Shown piece by piece: positions 8,445 through 15,656 of a DNA stretch of 50,278 bases (positions are counted from its first letter, which is position 1; the number at the start of each line of letters is the position of its first letter). The position numbers were made by a program, and so were the translations under genes. Below the pieces are notes generated by a model, which was not told where the DNA came from, ran no database searches, and was given only the letters and a program-made list of their open reading frames with translations. The DNA is from Mesobacillus selenatarsenatis SF-1. GTDB taxonomy: Bacteria > Bacillota > Bacilli > Bacillales > Cytobacillaceae. Location of the stretch: contig NZ_BASE01000016.1 in the NCBI RefSeq assembly GCF_000813125.1, positions 1 through 50,278 on the forward strand, written 5' to 3'.

Positions 8445-10734
8445 AGAGAGCTTTTACGCTGAATACTGCCAATGCAGCTACACCAATCAAGAAGATTGTA
8501 TCTGGGATCGCTCTCAGTGTCAGCAGCATTTCAACCGTTTCCTGCTGTAAGAACTGAGATGAACGTGATGCTGCATAACCATTGAAGTATGCCTCTTTTA
8601 ACTGTAGGTATCCCACTGGCAGCAATGACAGGAATACCATGCCAGCCAAGCCTACGTTCAGCATGATGACAATGAATTTAACCCACCTGTCACTCCACTT
8701 TTCAGGTTTAACAATATTGCGCAATGAGTAAACCAATACTGCCCCTGCGAACATACCGTACACACCCATCATCGCTGCGTGGCCATGGGCCGGTGTCAGG
8801 AACTGACCGTGTTCAAGGAAACTCACTGCAGGAAGGTTGATCAGGAATCCGAGTACCCCTGCACCAACCAGGTTCCAGATTGCTACAGAAATCAAGAACC
8901 AGAAAGTACCTTTGTAAGGGAAATCGACTCCCCCATCTCTCATCATTTTGTACTGCTCATATGCTTCCAGAATCAGCAAGGTCAATGGGATGACTTCAAG
9001 CGCCGAGAAAACAGATCCTAGCGCAATCCAGGCTTCGGAAGAACCATTGTAATAATAATGATGGCCGATTCCAATGACCCCTGCTCCCATCAACAAGATC
9101 AACTGAAAGTATAATGCTTTAATTGTTGATTTTTTCGTGACAAGCTTCATTTGTACCATCAGGAAGCCTATGACAACAACGGCGAAAACTTCGAAAATAC
9201 CTTCAACCCAAAGATGGATGATCCACCAGCGCCAATAGTCAGCGAAGGTAAAGTGTGTACCTGGATTGATCATGAAAGCAAAGAAGTAAAAAGCTGGTAC
9301 AGCAATTGCTGAGTAGAACAATAAGTGAATCAAGCCGCCTTTGTCTGATTCCCTCTTCAAACCGCTCTTGATACCGCGGAATACGATGAACAGCCAAATC
9401 AGCATTCCGGTTGCAAGAATATACTGCCAAATGCGTCCCAGCTCCAGGTATTCCCAGCCCTGGTGGCCCAACAAGAACCAATTGTTACCCAGGTAGCCGT
9501 TTGCACCAAGCCATTGGCCATTCATGCTGCCGGCGACAAGAACAACCAATGCCCAGAAAAGAATGTCAACAAGTAAACCCTGACGTTTCGGTTCATGACC
9601 GCCGACTAGCGGAGCGATGAAAATTCCCATTCCAAGCCAGGCCGTTGCAATCCACAATATCGCGAGCTGCAGATGGAAACCTTTTGTAATGTTGAATGGC
9701 AGGATATCATGGACCCATTTCATTCCAAAGAAGCTATCGGGCTCGATATAATAATGCGCAAGAAGCGCTCCGAACATTGCCTGTACAAAGAACAGCACAG
9801 ATACAACCGCGAAATATTTACCTGTCTTTATCTGTGAAGAAGTAAGCGGCAGCTTCCTCAAATCAATTATAGGGAAGTTCCCGGCTGTATAAGCTTCTTG
9901 CATTCCCAGGTGATATCGATAGAAGATAAACAGGATCAAGCCCACGAACAAGATCAATATTGTCACACTCGCCCCGCTCCACCAGATTGCCGAAAATGAC
10001 ATTGTGTTTCCTGCGTCCTCATAATATGGCCAGTTATTGGTATAAGTAATATCATCGTTTGGTCTCTCTGTACTTGAAAGCCAGGCAGTCCAGAAAAAGA
10101 AATCAGCAATTTGTTCAATCTGATCGCCTTTCGAAACCCAGGCGCGTTCACCGTCCGGCATATGCTTTTCCTGGATTAACCCTGGTTTTAGACCCCACTG
10201 GTCACCTTCAGTAAAAATAGTATGATAGAATTCCCTTACCTTATCGTGCCCATGTATTTGTGCATCTGTCAGCACCAGCTTATCAGTATCCGGCACATAA
10301 CGATTTTCACGCATTTCCTTCATGACATTGTCACGGATGATCGTTTGTTCATCACCCGATAAATCTTTGAAATCTTTACTATATTTTTCTTGTGACCTGA
10401 AGTCATGCATTCCGTCAGTATAAATCTTCAGTGCCTCTGCTGTATAATCCGGCCCCATATAGGATCCATGCCCTAACACAGTTCCATAATCCATCAAACC
10501 ATATTTCTGAAAGACAGCCTGCCCTCCCATGATGTTTTCTTTTGTTAAAATTACCTCTCCCTTTTCGCTTGTGACTTCAAGCGGTCTCGGAGCCATATCT
10601 TTAAAGATCCAGTAACCTCCTGTCAGGAGTACTGTAAAGCTAAGTAATAATGTAATGATGAGTACGGATTTCAACAGTGAGTTTCTATTTTTCTTAACCA
10701 CTGCCTTCGTGGATGTTCCATGCTGGATTTCCAT
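8371..10734 (-). CDS. norB: Quinol-dependent nitric oxide reductase (qNOR)
   Basis: The 787-residue membrane enzyme reduces two NO to N2O with quinol as donor. It has a fused N-terminal cytochrome-c-like periplasmic domain without a heme motif (about 60-245), then about 12 helices of the heme-copper oxidase fold. Ligands seen are H354 (HLQLAIL), H507 and E511 (HLWVEG, FeB site), H558-H559 (FeB), and H650 and H652 (hemes). It is monocistronic, divergent from the Crp/Fnr regulator at 10958, with a Crp/Fnr-type promoter. The probable role is NO detoxification or the NO step of denitrification; no nitrite or N2O reductase is in the window. Confidence 0.96.
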   Translation of the reverse strand: MEIQHGTSTKAVVKKNRNSLLKSVLIITLLLSFTVLLTGGYWIFKDMAPRPLEVTSEKGEVILTKENIMGGQAVFQKYGLMDYGTVLGHGSYMGPDYTAEALKIYTDGMHDFRSQEKYSKDFKDLSGDEQTIIRDNVMKEMRENRYVPDTDKLVLTDAQIHGHDKVREFYHTIFTEGDQWGLKPGLIQEKHMPDGERAWVSKGDQIEQIADFFFWTAWLSSTERPNDDITYTNNWPYYEDAGNTMSFSAIWWSGASVTILILFVGLILFIFYRYHLGMQEAYTAGNFPIIDLRKLPLTSSQIKTGKYFAVVSVLFFVQAMFGALLAHYYIEPDSFFGMKWVHDILPFNITKGFHLQLAILWIATAWLGMGIFIAPLVGGHEPKRQGLLVDILFWALVVLVAGSMNGQWLGANGYLGNNWFLLGHQGWEYLELGRIWQYILATGMLIWLFIVFRGIKSGLKRESDKGGLIHLLFYSAIAVPAFYFFAFMINPGTHFTFADYWRWWIIHLWVEGIFEVFAVVVIGFLMVQMKLVTKKSTIKALYFQLILLMGAGVIGIGHHYYYNGSSEAWIALGSVFSALEVIPLTLLILEAYEQYKMMRDGGVDFPYKGTFWFLISVAIWNLVGAGVLGFLINLPAVSFLEHGQFLTPAHGHAAMMGVYGMFAGAVLVYSLRNIVKPEKWSDRWVKFIVIMLNVGLAGMVFLSLLPVGYLQLKEAYFNGYAASRSSQFLQQETVEMLLTLRAIPDTIFLIGVAALAVFSVKALFNLRKVTHKEEEQLPVKDLAVDED

Positions 10735-10772
10735 CTACCATACATCCCCTTCCCTGTTTGATTTACAACCTA

Positions 10773-10815
10773 AGCATAAAGGGAAGTGGAAGTTAAGTTT
10801 GTGAAGTTCCTCATT
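10773..10815 (-). promoter_or_regulatory. Crp/Fnr-type promoter of norB
   Basis: TGTGAAGTTCCTCATT at 10800-10815 has one perfect and one partial half-site. It lies 21 nt from a minus-strand -10, TATGCT (10773-10778), the same hexamer and spacing as hcp. The predicted start is near 10766. Confidence 0.65.
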
Positions 10816-10821
10816 TGTTTG

Positions 10822-10837
10822 GTGTGATTTTTCACAC
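10822..10837. promoter_or_regulatory. Additional palindrome in the norB-crp/fnr divergent region
   Basis: GTGTGATTTTTCACAC is a perfect dyad (6-bp arms, 4-nt centre). Its half-sites resemble TGTGA/TCACA, but the spacing is 4 rather than 6, so it may be an operator for a different regulator or a second, out-of-register site. Confidence 0.5.
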
Positions 10838-10871
10838 AGCAACGATAATTAATTTCATAAAAACGTCAAAA

Positions 10872-10914
10872 TATGATTCAGGTCACTTAATGCTCCCGGA
10901 TAGCTTGATACAAT
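10872..10914 (+). promoter_or_regulatory. Crp/Fnr-type promoter of the crp/fnr gene at 10958
   Basis: The box TATGATTCAGGTCACT (10872-10887) lies 21 nt before -10 TACAAT (10909-10914). The predicted start is about 10921. This implies autoregulation or control by a paralogue. Confidence 0.65.
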
Positions 10915-10957
10915 TCATGGTAGATAATTAATCCATTTTATTGAGGAGCAGATTAAT

Positions 10958-11647
10958 ATGCACATATCACAAATCAGGCAGCAATTAAAAGAAGTTCCTA
11001 TTTTCAAAGAATTATCAGCAGATGAGATGGATCCGATTGTTGAAATCGCCCAGCCAAGATTCTTTAAAAATAAAATGTATGCTTTCATGCAAGGAGATCC
11101 GCTTGACCGGGTTTTCTTCATCTATTCAGGAAAGGTTAAAATTTATAAAACAGATTCATCAGGCAGAGAACAAATTGTTTCAGTCCTTGAATCAGGTGAA
11201 ATGTTCCCTCACGCCGGCTTCTTCAGAAAAGGCCAATATCCTGCACATGCGGAAATAATGGAAGACACACAGATGATCATCGTACCTATCTCAAAATTCG
11301 AGGAAATACTTGTTGCCTACCCCGAACTTTCTATTAAGTTATTCCGTGTCCTTGGCGAGAAAATCGTCGACCTGCAGGCTAGACTCGAGGAGCAGATTCT
11401 TCATAATACGTACGAACAGATCATCATGCTGCTGCTCCGCCTATGCAAGACAAATGGAGAAAAGAGCGAACAAGGATTTAAATTAACAACCCATTTTACC
11501 AATAAAGAATTCGCCAACATGATTGGTACCTCCAGAGAAACCGTCAGCAGAACCATCAACCATTTAAAAAAGAAAGATTACTTAAGCTTGGATTCTGACG
11601 GTTACTATTTAATCGACCATGAAAAATTGCATCAGGAGTTGTTTTAG
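10958..11647 (+). CDS. Crp/Fnr-family transcription regulator
   Basis: The 229-residue protein has an N-terminal cyclic-nucleotide-binding-like beta roll (about 15-125), a dimer helix (about 128-155) and a C-terminal winged helix. The recognition helix is GTSRETVSRTINHLKK, with the E-x-x-S-R residues of the Fnr class. Only one cysteine (in RLCKTNG) is present, and the C-terminal cysteine cluster of Bacillus Fnr is missing. It therefore cannot bind a 4Fe-4S cluster in the usual way, and its signal is unknown. It lies divergent from norB, has its own box upstream, and is closely similar to the regulator beside hcp (23009). RBS GAGGAG precedes the ATG. Confidence 0.93.
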   Translation: MHISQIRQQLKEVPIFKELSADEMDPIVEIAQPRFFKNKMYAFMQGDPLDRVFFIYSGKVKIYKTDSSGREQIVSVLESGEMFPHAGFFRKGQYPAHAEIMEDTQMIIVPISKFEEILVAYPELSIKLFRVLGEKIVDLQARLEEQILHNTYEQIIMLLLRLCKTNGEKSEQGFKLTTHFTNKEFANMIGTSRETVSRTINHLKKKDYLSLDSDGYYLIDHEKLHQELF

Positions 11648-11674
11648 CAGGAAAAAGAGTTTTTTCTACGGTTA

Positions 11675-11717
11675 AGTGATGCGCATCACTGAAGAAAAGA
11701 GTGAAAATGATTATCAT
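11675..11717 (+). promoter_or_regulatory. Crp/Fnr-type promoter of the DUF2249 operon
   Basis: AGTGATGCGCATCACT (11675-11690) is a perfect palindrome of the AGTGA-N6-TCACT form. It lies 21 nt before -10 TATCAT (11712-11717). The predicted start is about 11724, 32 nt before the gene. Confidence 0.75.
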
Positions 11718-11755
11718 TTAATCATACCAACTATAGTATCGAGGAGCTGAATGAT

Positions 11756-11995
11756 ATGGAACACAAGACGATTGAATTGGATGTGCGTGAGGATATCAAT
11801 AACAAGCTGGAGCCTTTCCAAAAAATCATGGAATCTATTGGCGATCTGCAATTGAATGACAGCCTGATCCTCCATGCTCCTTTTAAGCCTGTACCGCTCT
11901 ATGGCGTTTTAAAAGCAAAGGGATTTGAACACGAAGTCGAAAAAATCGAGGCAAAACATTATAAAATCACTTTTACCAAAAAGGGAGGGAAATAG
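11756..11995 (+). CDS. DUF2249 domain protein
   Basis: The 79-residue soluble protein opens the operon 11756-13781. It contains the DUF2249 pattern: an LxxxESIGDLQLNDSLIL strand followed by KPVPLYGVLKAKGF. It is a paralogue of the products at 7771 and 11997, and its function is unknown. RBS GAGGAG lies before the ATG. The next gene starts two bases after the stop, with the RBS GGGAGGG inside this gene's end. Confidence 0.85.
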   Translation: MEHKTIELDVREDINNKLEPFQKIMESIGDLQLNDSLILHAPFKPVPLYGVLKAKGFEHEVEKIEAKHYKITFTKKGGK

Positions 11996-11996
11996 G

Positions 11997-12212
11997 ATGA
12001 TACTGGACAATAGAGGTCTAGAACCGCCACAGCCGATGATGAGGACGCTGGCAAAGCTTGAAGAGCTTGAGGCAGGTCAGACGCTTATCATCATCAATGA
12101 CCGCCGTCCGATGTTTCTCTTCGAACAGCTGGATGAACTTGGGTTTTTATATTTGACCGAACAGCAAGAAGATGGCAGCTATCGCGTGACTATTTCCCGA
12201 AAAGCGGGGTGA
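11997..12212 (+). CDS. DUF2249 domain protein
   Basis: The 71-residue protein has the compact DUF2249 core LEELEAGQTLIIINDRRPMFLFEQLDELGF. The start is the ATG at 11997 with GGGAGGG 6-9 nt before it; longer readings overlap the previous gene. It is the second of two adjacent DUF2249 genes, a tandem arrangement seen near NO-related genes in other Firmicutes (family knowledge). Its stop lies 5 bases before the ATG of the membrane protein downstream. Confidence 0.83.
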   Translation: MILDNRGLEPPQPMMRTLAKLEELEAGQTLIIINDRRPMFLFEQLDELGFLYLTEQQEDGSYRVTISRKAG

Positions 12213-12217
12213 TTCAA

Positions 12218-13462
12218 ATGTTTCAGCAAAGCAGTGGAAACGAAACTAATATAAAGCTTCCTTTTTCATTTATCGGCTTCAGCATGCTGGCGTTAATCCT
12301 TTCACAGCTGCTGATCCTGCTGAACGGTGACCTTCTTGTTTCCGGCGTGTTCCGATTGCCGGCAATCTGGTCTGCTGCACATCTTTTCGTGCTAGGCTGG
12401 GCCCTGATGGTAGCTATGGGGGCGATGTACCAGCTGGTGCCTGTCGCATTCCTGACACCGATTTGGAACGAAAAATTCGGCTTTTGGCAGTTTGCGGTAA
12501 CGACTGCAGGTATTGTATCTTTCGCAGCGGCGCTGTACCTTCGTCCACAGGATGCCTTGATTCCTGGGATCCTGACATTGCTCGGAATTTTGATGTTCAT
12601 TTTTCAGATGTTCATGACGCTTAAAAGCCAGGCAAAACCAAATATCCTGACTTTGTTCGTCGGGACTGCACTTTTTTCTCTCCTGGCTACAATTACACTT
12701 GGTATCACACTGGTCCTTAGCATGAAGACAGGTTTTGCTTCAGAATATTATCAAGCCATTTTTAAAACCCATATCCTGCTAGGTACTGTCGGCTGGTTCT
12801 CATTCCTGATCTTTGGCTTTTCTTATAAAATGGTGCCGATGTTTTCGCTTTCGCATGGTTATTCGATGAAACCTGCACCATATGTATTTGGTGTTTATGT
12901 TGTTGGAATGATTATTCTGATCTCATCATTCTTAACGGGCAGCCACCTGTTCGAAGTTTTGGGAACTCTCATGCTATTTGCCGGGTTCATGATTTTCACC
13001 TGGCATGTCAAAATGATCATCAATAAGCGTGTGAAGAAGAAGCTTGACCGTCCATTCATGTTCGCCTTATTTGCGATTGGCTGCGGGACTTTAATCCACT
13101 TTGCCACTTTTGCTGGAAGTGCCGCAAATCTTCTTGCAAAAATGGCAGGGCCGATTATTTTATTATATTTAGTATCCTGGATTGCATTCAGTATCATTGG
13201 TTATCTATATAAGATCGTTCCTTTCCTGTGGTGGACTCATAAATACAGCAAGGAAATCGGTAAAAAGAAAGTTCCTGCGTTAAAAGACATGATGGATGAG
13301 AAGCTGGCACTGCCGCTTTTCATCATGTTCACTGCCGGGACGATACTTCTTTTATTGTCATTCATTGTCAAGCTTATGCCTGTCTTTTACATCGGCCAGG
13401 GATTGATTGTTATCGGGGCTGTCCTGTTCAGCTATATTATCGCCAAAGTGGTAACTATATAA
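12218..13462 (+). CDS. Heme-copper-oxidase-like/NnrS-like multi-pass membrane protein
   Basis: The product is 414 residues with about 12 helices. H55 lies in AAHLFVLGWALMVAMGAMY and H185 in KTHILLGTVGWFSF, both helix-embedded histidines followed by LG/W patterns that recall heme-ligand helices of subunit I or NnrS proteins. No cytochrome, CuA or HH FeB motif is present. I cannot assign a reaction; a heme- or NO-related membrane role is inferred from context. The ATG at 12218 has GGGGTGA at 5 nt; a GTG at 12209 is also in frame. It is followed at 13 nt by the MIP18 gene. Confidence 0.75.
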   Translation: MFQQSSGNETNIKLPFSFIGFSMLALILSQLLILLNGDLLVSGVFRLPAIWSAAHLFVLGWALMVAMGAMYQLVPVAFLTPIWNEKFGFWQFAVTTAGIVSFAAALYLRPQDALIPGILTLLGILMFIFQMFMTLKSQAKPNILTLFVGTALFSLLATITLGITLVLSMKTGFASEYYQAIFKTHILLGTVGWFSFLIFGFSYKMVPMFSLSHGYSMKPAPYVFGVYVVGMIILISSFLTGSHLFEVLGTLMLFAGFMIFTWHVKMIINKRVKKKLDRPFMFALFAIGCGTLIHFATFAGSAANLLAKMAGPIILLYLVSWIAFSIIGYLYKIVPFLWWTHKYSKEIGKKKVPALKDMMDEKLALPLFIMFTAGTILLLLSFIVKLMPVFYIGQGLIVIGAVLFSYIIAKVVTI

Positions 13463-13475
13463 GGAGGAGTTAGAA

Positions 13476-13781
13476 ATGACTGAATTAAAGGAAAAAATCA
13501 GAGAAAATTTAAAAACTGTGATCGATCCAGAATTGAATATTAATGTTGTGGACCTGGGCTTGATTTATGAAGTCGACGTTCCAGAACCTCGCACAGCAAA
13601 AATTTTAATGACACTCACGACTCCAGGCTGCCCTCTTCATGACAGCATCGCCAGCGGCATTAAGTATTGCGTACTAGGCATGGAAGAAATTGACCATGCA
13701 GACGTACAATTGACGTGGGAGCCAGCCTGGACTCCAGACCGCATGACGGAGGATGGAAAAAGACTGCTTCAGGGGTTTTAA
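13476..13781 (+). CDS. MIP18/DUF59 family metal-sulfur cluster protein
   Basis: The 101-residue protein carries the MIP18 signature DPELNINVVDLGLIYEV (about 17-33) and the conserved TTPGCPLHD with a cysteine at about 52. Relatives (SufT, PaaD and MIP18 proteins) help Fe-S cluster assembly or transfer. As last gene of a Crp/Fnr-box operon with two DUF2249 genes, it suggests Fe-S delivery or repair when NO or low oxygen damages clusters; that role is inference. RBS AAGGAGGAG is strong. Confidence 0.9.
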   Translation: MTELKEKIRENLKTVIDPELNINVVDLGLIYEVDVPEPRTAKILMTLTTPGCPLHDSIASGIKYCVLGMEEIDHADVQLTWEPAWTPDRMTEDGKRLLQGF

Positions 13782-13849
13782 TTTAGACGCCCACATGCAT
13801 CAAAACTTGTTAGAGTAATATATGAAGTATTCATATACCAGGGCAAAAA

Positions 13850-13880
13850 AAAGAAACGCTTGGGATTCAAGCGTTTCTTT
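13850..13880. terminator. Bidirectional terminator
   Basis: A 13-bp perfect stem AAAGAAACGCTTG/CAAGCGTTTCTTT has a 5-nt loop. A-rich sequence lies on the left and a weak T stretch on the right. It serves the convergent MIP18 operon and the small gene at 13887. Confidence 0.8.
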
Positions 13881-13886
13881 ACATGT

Positions 13887-14054
13887 TTATTTAGCGTTTG
13901 AAAGGCCAAATGACAATGCCTGACGAAAGTTGTTTTCTGCTTCCTGCAATTCTGCCAGTTGGAGTTCATCAGTCTGGAATTCATTACGCAAAGCCTCGGT
14001 ACTAGTTGAAAGAGCTTTTGAGATCCGTTGGAAGTCGATAAAAGAATAATTCAT
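13887..14054 (-). CDS. Small hypothetical protein
   Basis: The predicted protein has 55 residues, largely helical and acidic (EALRNEFQTDELQLAELQEAENNFRQAL), and soluble. The ATG at 14054 follows GGAGGG by 6 nt. I do not recognise the family. It lies between the MIP18 terminator and the interrupted ypsC terminator and is probably monocistronic. Confidence 0.6.
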   Translation of the reverse strand: MNYSFIDFQRISKALSTSTEALRNEFQTDELQLAELQEAENNFRQALSFGLSNAK

Positions 14055-14160
14055 TGCCATCCCTCCATTCCATAAAAAATGCAAGTATAAATGTATTTTA
14101 TTCCCCTGCATCCTTATTTATTCCACGAAAATAATTGGTCGTTGTATTTAAACATGTGCC

Positions 14161-14188
14161 TAAAAACAAACAAAAGCCTCCTGTTCAG
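14161..14188 (-). terminator. Distal half of the ypsC terminator, split by the IS
   Basis: AAAGCCTCCTG (14173-14183) is the complement of CAGGAGGCTTT at 15642-15652. On the minus strand this half is followed by TGTTTGTTTTT. The loop ends in CAG (14186-14188), the target duplication abutting the IS left end. Without the IS the two halves would form an 11-bp terminator stem. Confidence 0.8.
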
Positions 14189-14246
14189 TGAACTGCACCC
14201 CTGATGTTAGACACATAGTCTAACATCTGGAGGTGCAGTTTTTATT

Positions 14247-14765
14247 ATGGCTAGGTTTACTGCGGAAGAGAAGATACAAGCTGTAAAAAGGTATATAGAT
14301 GGGACAGAGGGATATAAAACGATTGCGAAGGCAATCGGAGTTTCCCACGGGGTTTTCTTCAATTGGATCCAACAGTATCAACACCATGGAGAACAAGCTT
14401 TTGAAAAACGCTATACAACTTATACTGTGGAAGATAAACTGGAAGTACTTCAATATATGATCGAAAATGGGACGTCTGTTAGGGAAACAGTTGCGATTTT
14501 CAATATTCCAGCTCCTTCTACACTTACAATGTGGCATAAACAGTTTCGACTTGAAGGAATAGACGCCCTGAAACCAAAGAAAAAGGGACGTCCATCCATG
14601 AAGAAAGATAATAAGAAGAATATCCATAAACAACCTGAGGAAGGTTCTGTTGAATCACTTCAAGCTGAAGTGGAACGCCTTCGAATGGAAAACGCCTATT
14701 TAAAAAAGTTGAATGCCTTAGTTCAAAACAAGGAAAAATCACCAAACAAGACAAAACGCAAGTAG
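14247..14765 (+). CDS. IS150-group OrfA, DNA-binding transposase subunit
   Basis: The 172-residue protein has two helix-turn-helix segments (about 5-55 and 58-110) and a C-terminal leucine-zipper-like coiled coil (about 130-155, VESLQAEVERLRMENAYL). It binds the terminal repeats. Near its end the codons TTA AAA AAG contain the heptamer A AAA AAG (14702-14708). A -1 shift there enters the OrfB frame, which is open from that point, producing the OrfAB transposase. Confidence 0.92.
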   Translation: MARFTAEEKIQAVKRYIDGTEGYKTIAKAIGVSHGVFFNWIQQYQHHGEQAFEKRYTTYTVEDKLEVLQYMIENGTSVRETVAIFNIPAPSTLTMWHKQFRLEGIDALKPKKKGRPSMKKDNKKNIHKQPEEGSVESLQAEVERLRMENAYLKKLNALVQNKEKSPNKTKRK

Positions 14766-14791
14766 TCTATGAGCTAAGGCACGAATTTCCG

Positions 14792-15604
14792 GTGAAGTCA
14801 CTATTGAAGCTGGCAGGAATTCCGCGCAGCACTTACTATTATTGGGTTCAACAATTGGATAAGCCTGATAAAGACGCTGAATTAAAAACGCTTATTCAAG
14901 AGATCTATGATGAGCATAAGGGCCGATATGGATACCGTCGTATAAGAGATGAATTGCGCAATCGCGGCCATATAGTAAACCATAAAAAAGTACAAAGAAT
15001 CATGAAGGACCTGGGCTTGAAATGCATGGTCAGGATGAAGAAATATCGTTCCTATAAAGGGGAAGAAGGCAAGGTTGCCCCAAATATTTTAAACAGAGAT
15101 TTCAAAGCAGAGCAACCTAATCAGAAGTGGGTAACGGATATAACCGAGTTCAAATTATTCGGGGAGAAGCTATACCTATCGCCGATGCTTGATTTATTTA
15201 ATGGAGAGATTATCGCTTATACTCTTGGTTCACGACCGACGTATTCCCTAGTCTCAGATATGTTAGATCAATCATTCATAAGGTTAACGGAAGGCGATGA
15301 GTTGATGATCCATTCAGATCAGGGCTGGCACTACCGAATGGAGAAGTACCAACTTAAACTAAAGAAAAATAACATCACACAAAGTATGTCCCGTAAGGGC
15401 AACTGTTACGATAATGCGGTAATTGAGAACTTCTTTGGCATCTTGAAATCAGAATTTCTGTATTACACCGAATTTGATAGTATCGAGCATTTTAAGCAAG
15501 AGCTTAAGGAGTATATAGATTACTATAACCACAAAAGAATAAAGGCAAAATTAAAAGGCATGAGTCCAGTACAATATCGGACTCATGCCCTCCAAGTTGC
15601 CTAA
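14792..15604 (+). CDS. IS150-group OrfB, DDE integrase domain
   Basis: The 270 residues carry the HTH_21 segment (YGYRRIRDELRNRG) and an rve catalytic core. The DDE residues lie in VTDITEF, MIHSDQGWHY and NAVIENFFG. The usual K/R-rich end YNHKRIKAKLKGMSPVQYR is present. The frame is open back to about 14702, upstream of the ATG given here, as expected for production by -1 frameshifting from OrfA. No internal stop is seen, so the element looks intact. Confidence 0.93.
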   Translation: MKSLLKLAGIPRSTYYYWVQQLDKPDKDAELKTLIQEIYDEHKGRYGYRRIRDELRNRGHIVNHKKVQRIMKDLGLKCMVRMKKYRSYKGEEGKVAPNILNRDFKAEQPNQKWVTDITEFKLFGEKLYLSPMLDLFNGEIIAYTLGSRPTYSLVSDMLDQSFIRLTEGDELMIHSDQGWHYRMEKYQLKLKKNNITQSMSRKGNCYDNAVIENFFGILKSEFLYYTEFDSIEHFKQELKEYIDYYNHKRIKAKLKGMSPVQYRTHALQVA

Positions 15605-15638
15605 GAAATAACCTGTCTAACATTATGGGGTCACTTCA

Positions 15639-15652
15639 CAGCAGGAGGCTTT
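15639..15652 (-). terminator. Proximal half of the ypsC terminator with target duplication
   Basis: CAG (15639-15641) duplicates the left flank of the IS. CAGGAGGCTTT (15642-15652), 4 nt past the ypsC stop, is the proximal stem arm, now separated by about 1.45 kb from its partner at 14173-14183. Confidence 0.78.
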
Positions 15653-15656
15653 GTCT

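Larger units (their letters stand above)
14189..15638 (+). mobile_element. IS3-family (IS150 group) insertion sequence, about 1450 bp
   Basis: The ends are imperfect 25-bp inverted repeats. The left begins TGAACTGCACCCC (14189-14213); the right is 15614-15638, ending GGGGTCACTTCA. Both share ATGTTAGACA at the inner side. A 3-bp direct repeat CAG flanks it (14186-14188 and 15639-15641). Two overlapping transposase frames and a slippery heptamer are intact, so it may be active. A small dyad TGTTAGAC/GTCTAACA sits at the left end. It inserted in the loop of the ypsC terminator. Confidence 0.93.

Noticed and set aside
11925-11996. Upstream extension of the second DUF2249 gene
   Set aside because: It would overlap the first DUF2249 gene by 71 bp; the ATG at 11997 has its own strong RBS and begins the conserved domain.
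13778-13984. Antisense ORF over the terminator and small gene at 13887
   Set aside because: It crosses a perfect 13-bp terminator stem and lacks an RBS; the frame with GGAGGG at 14054 is better.
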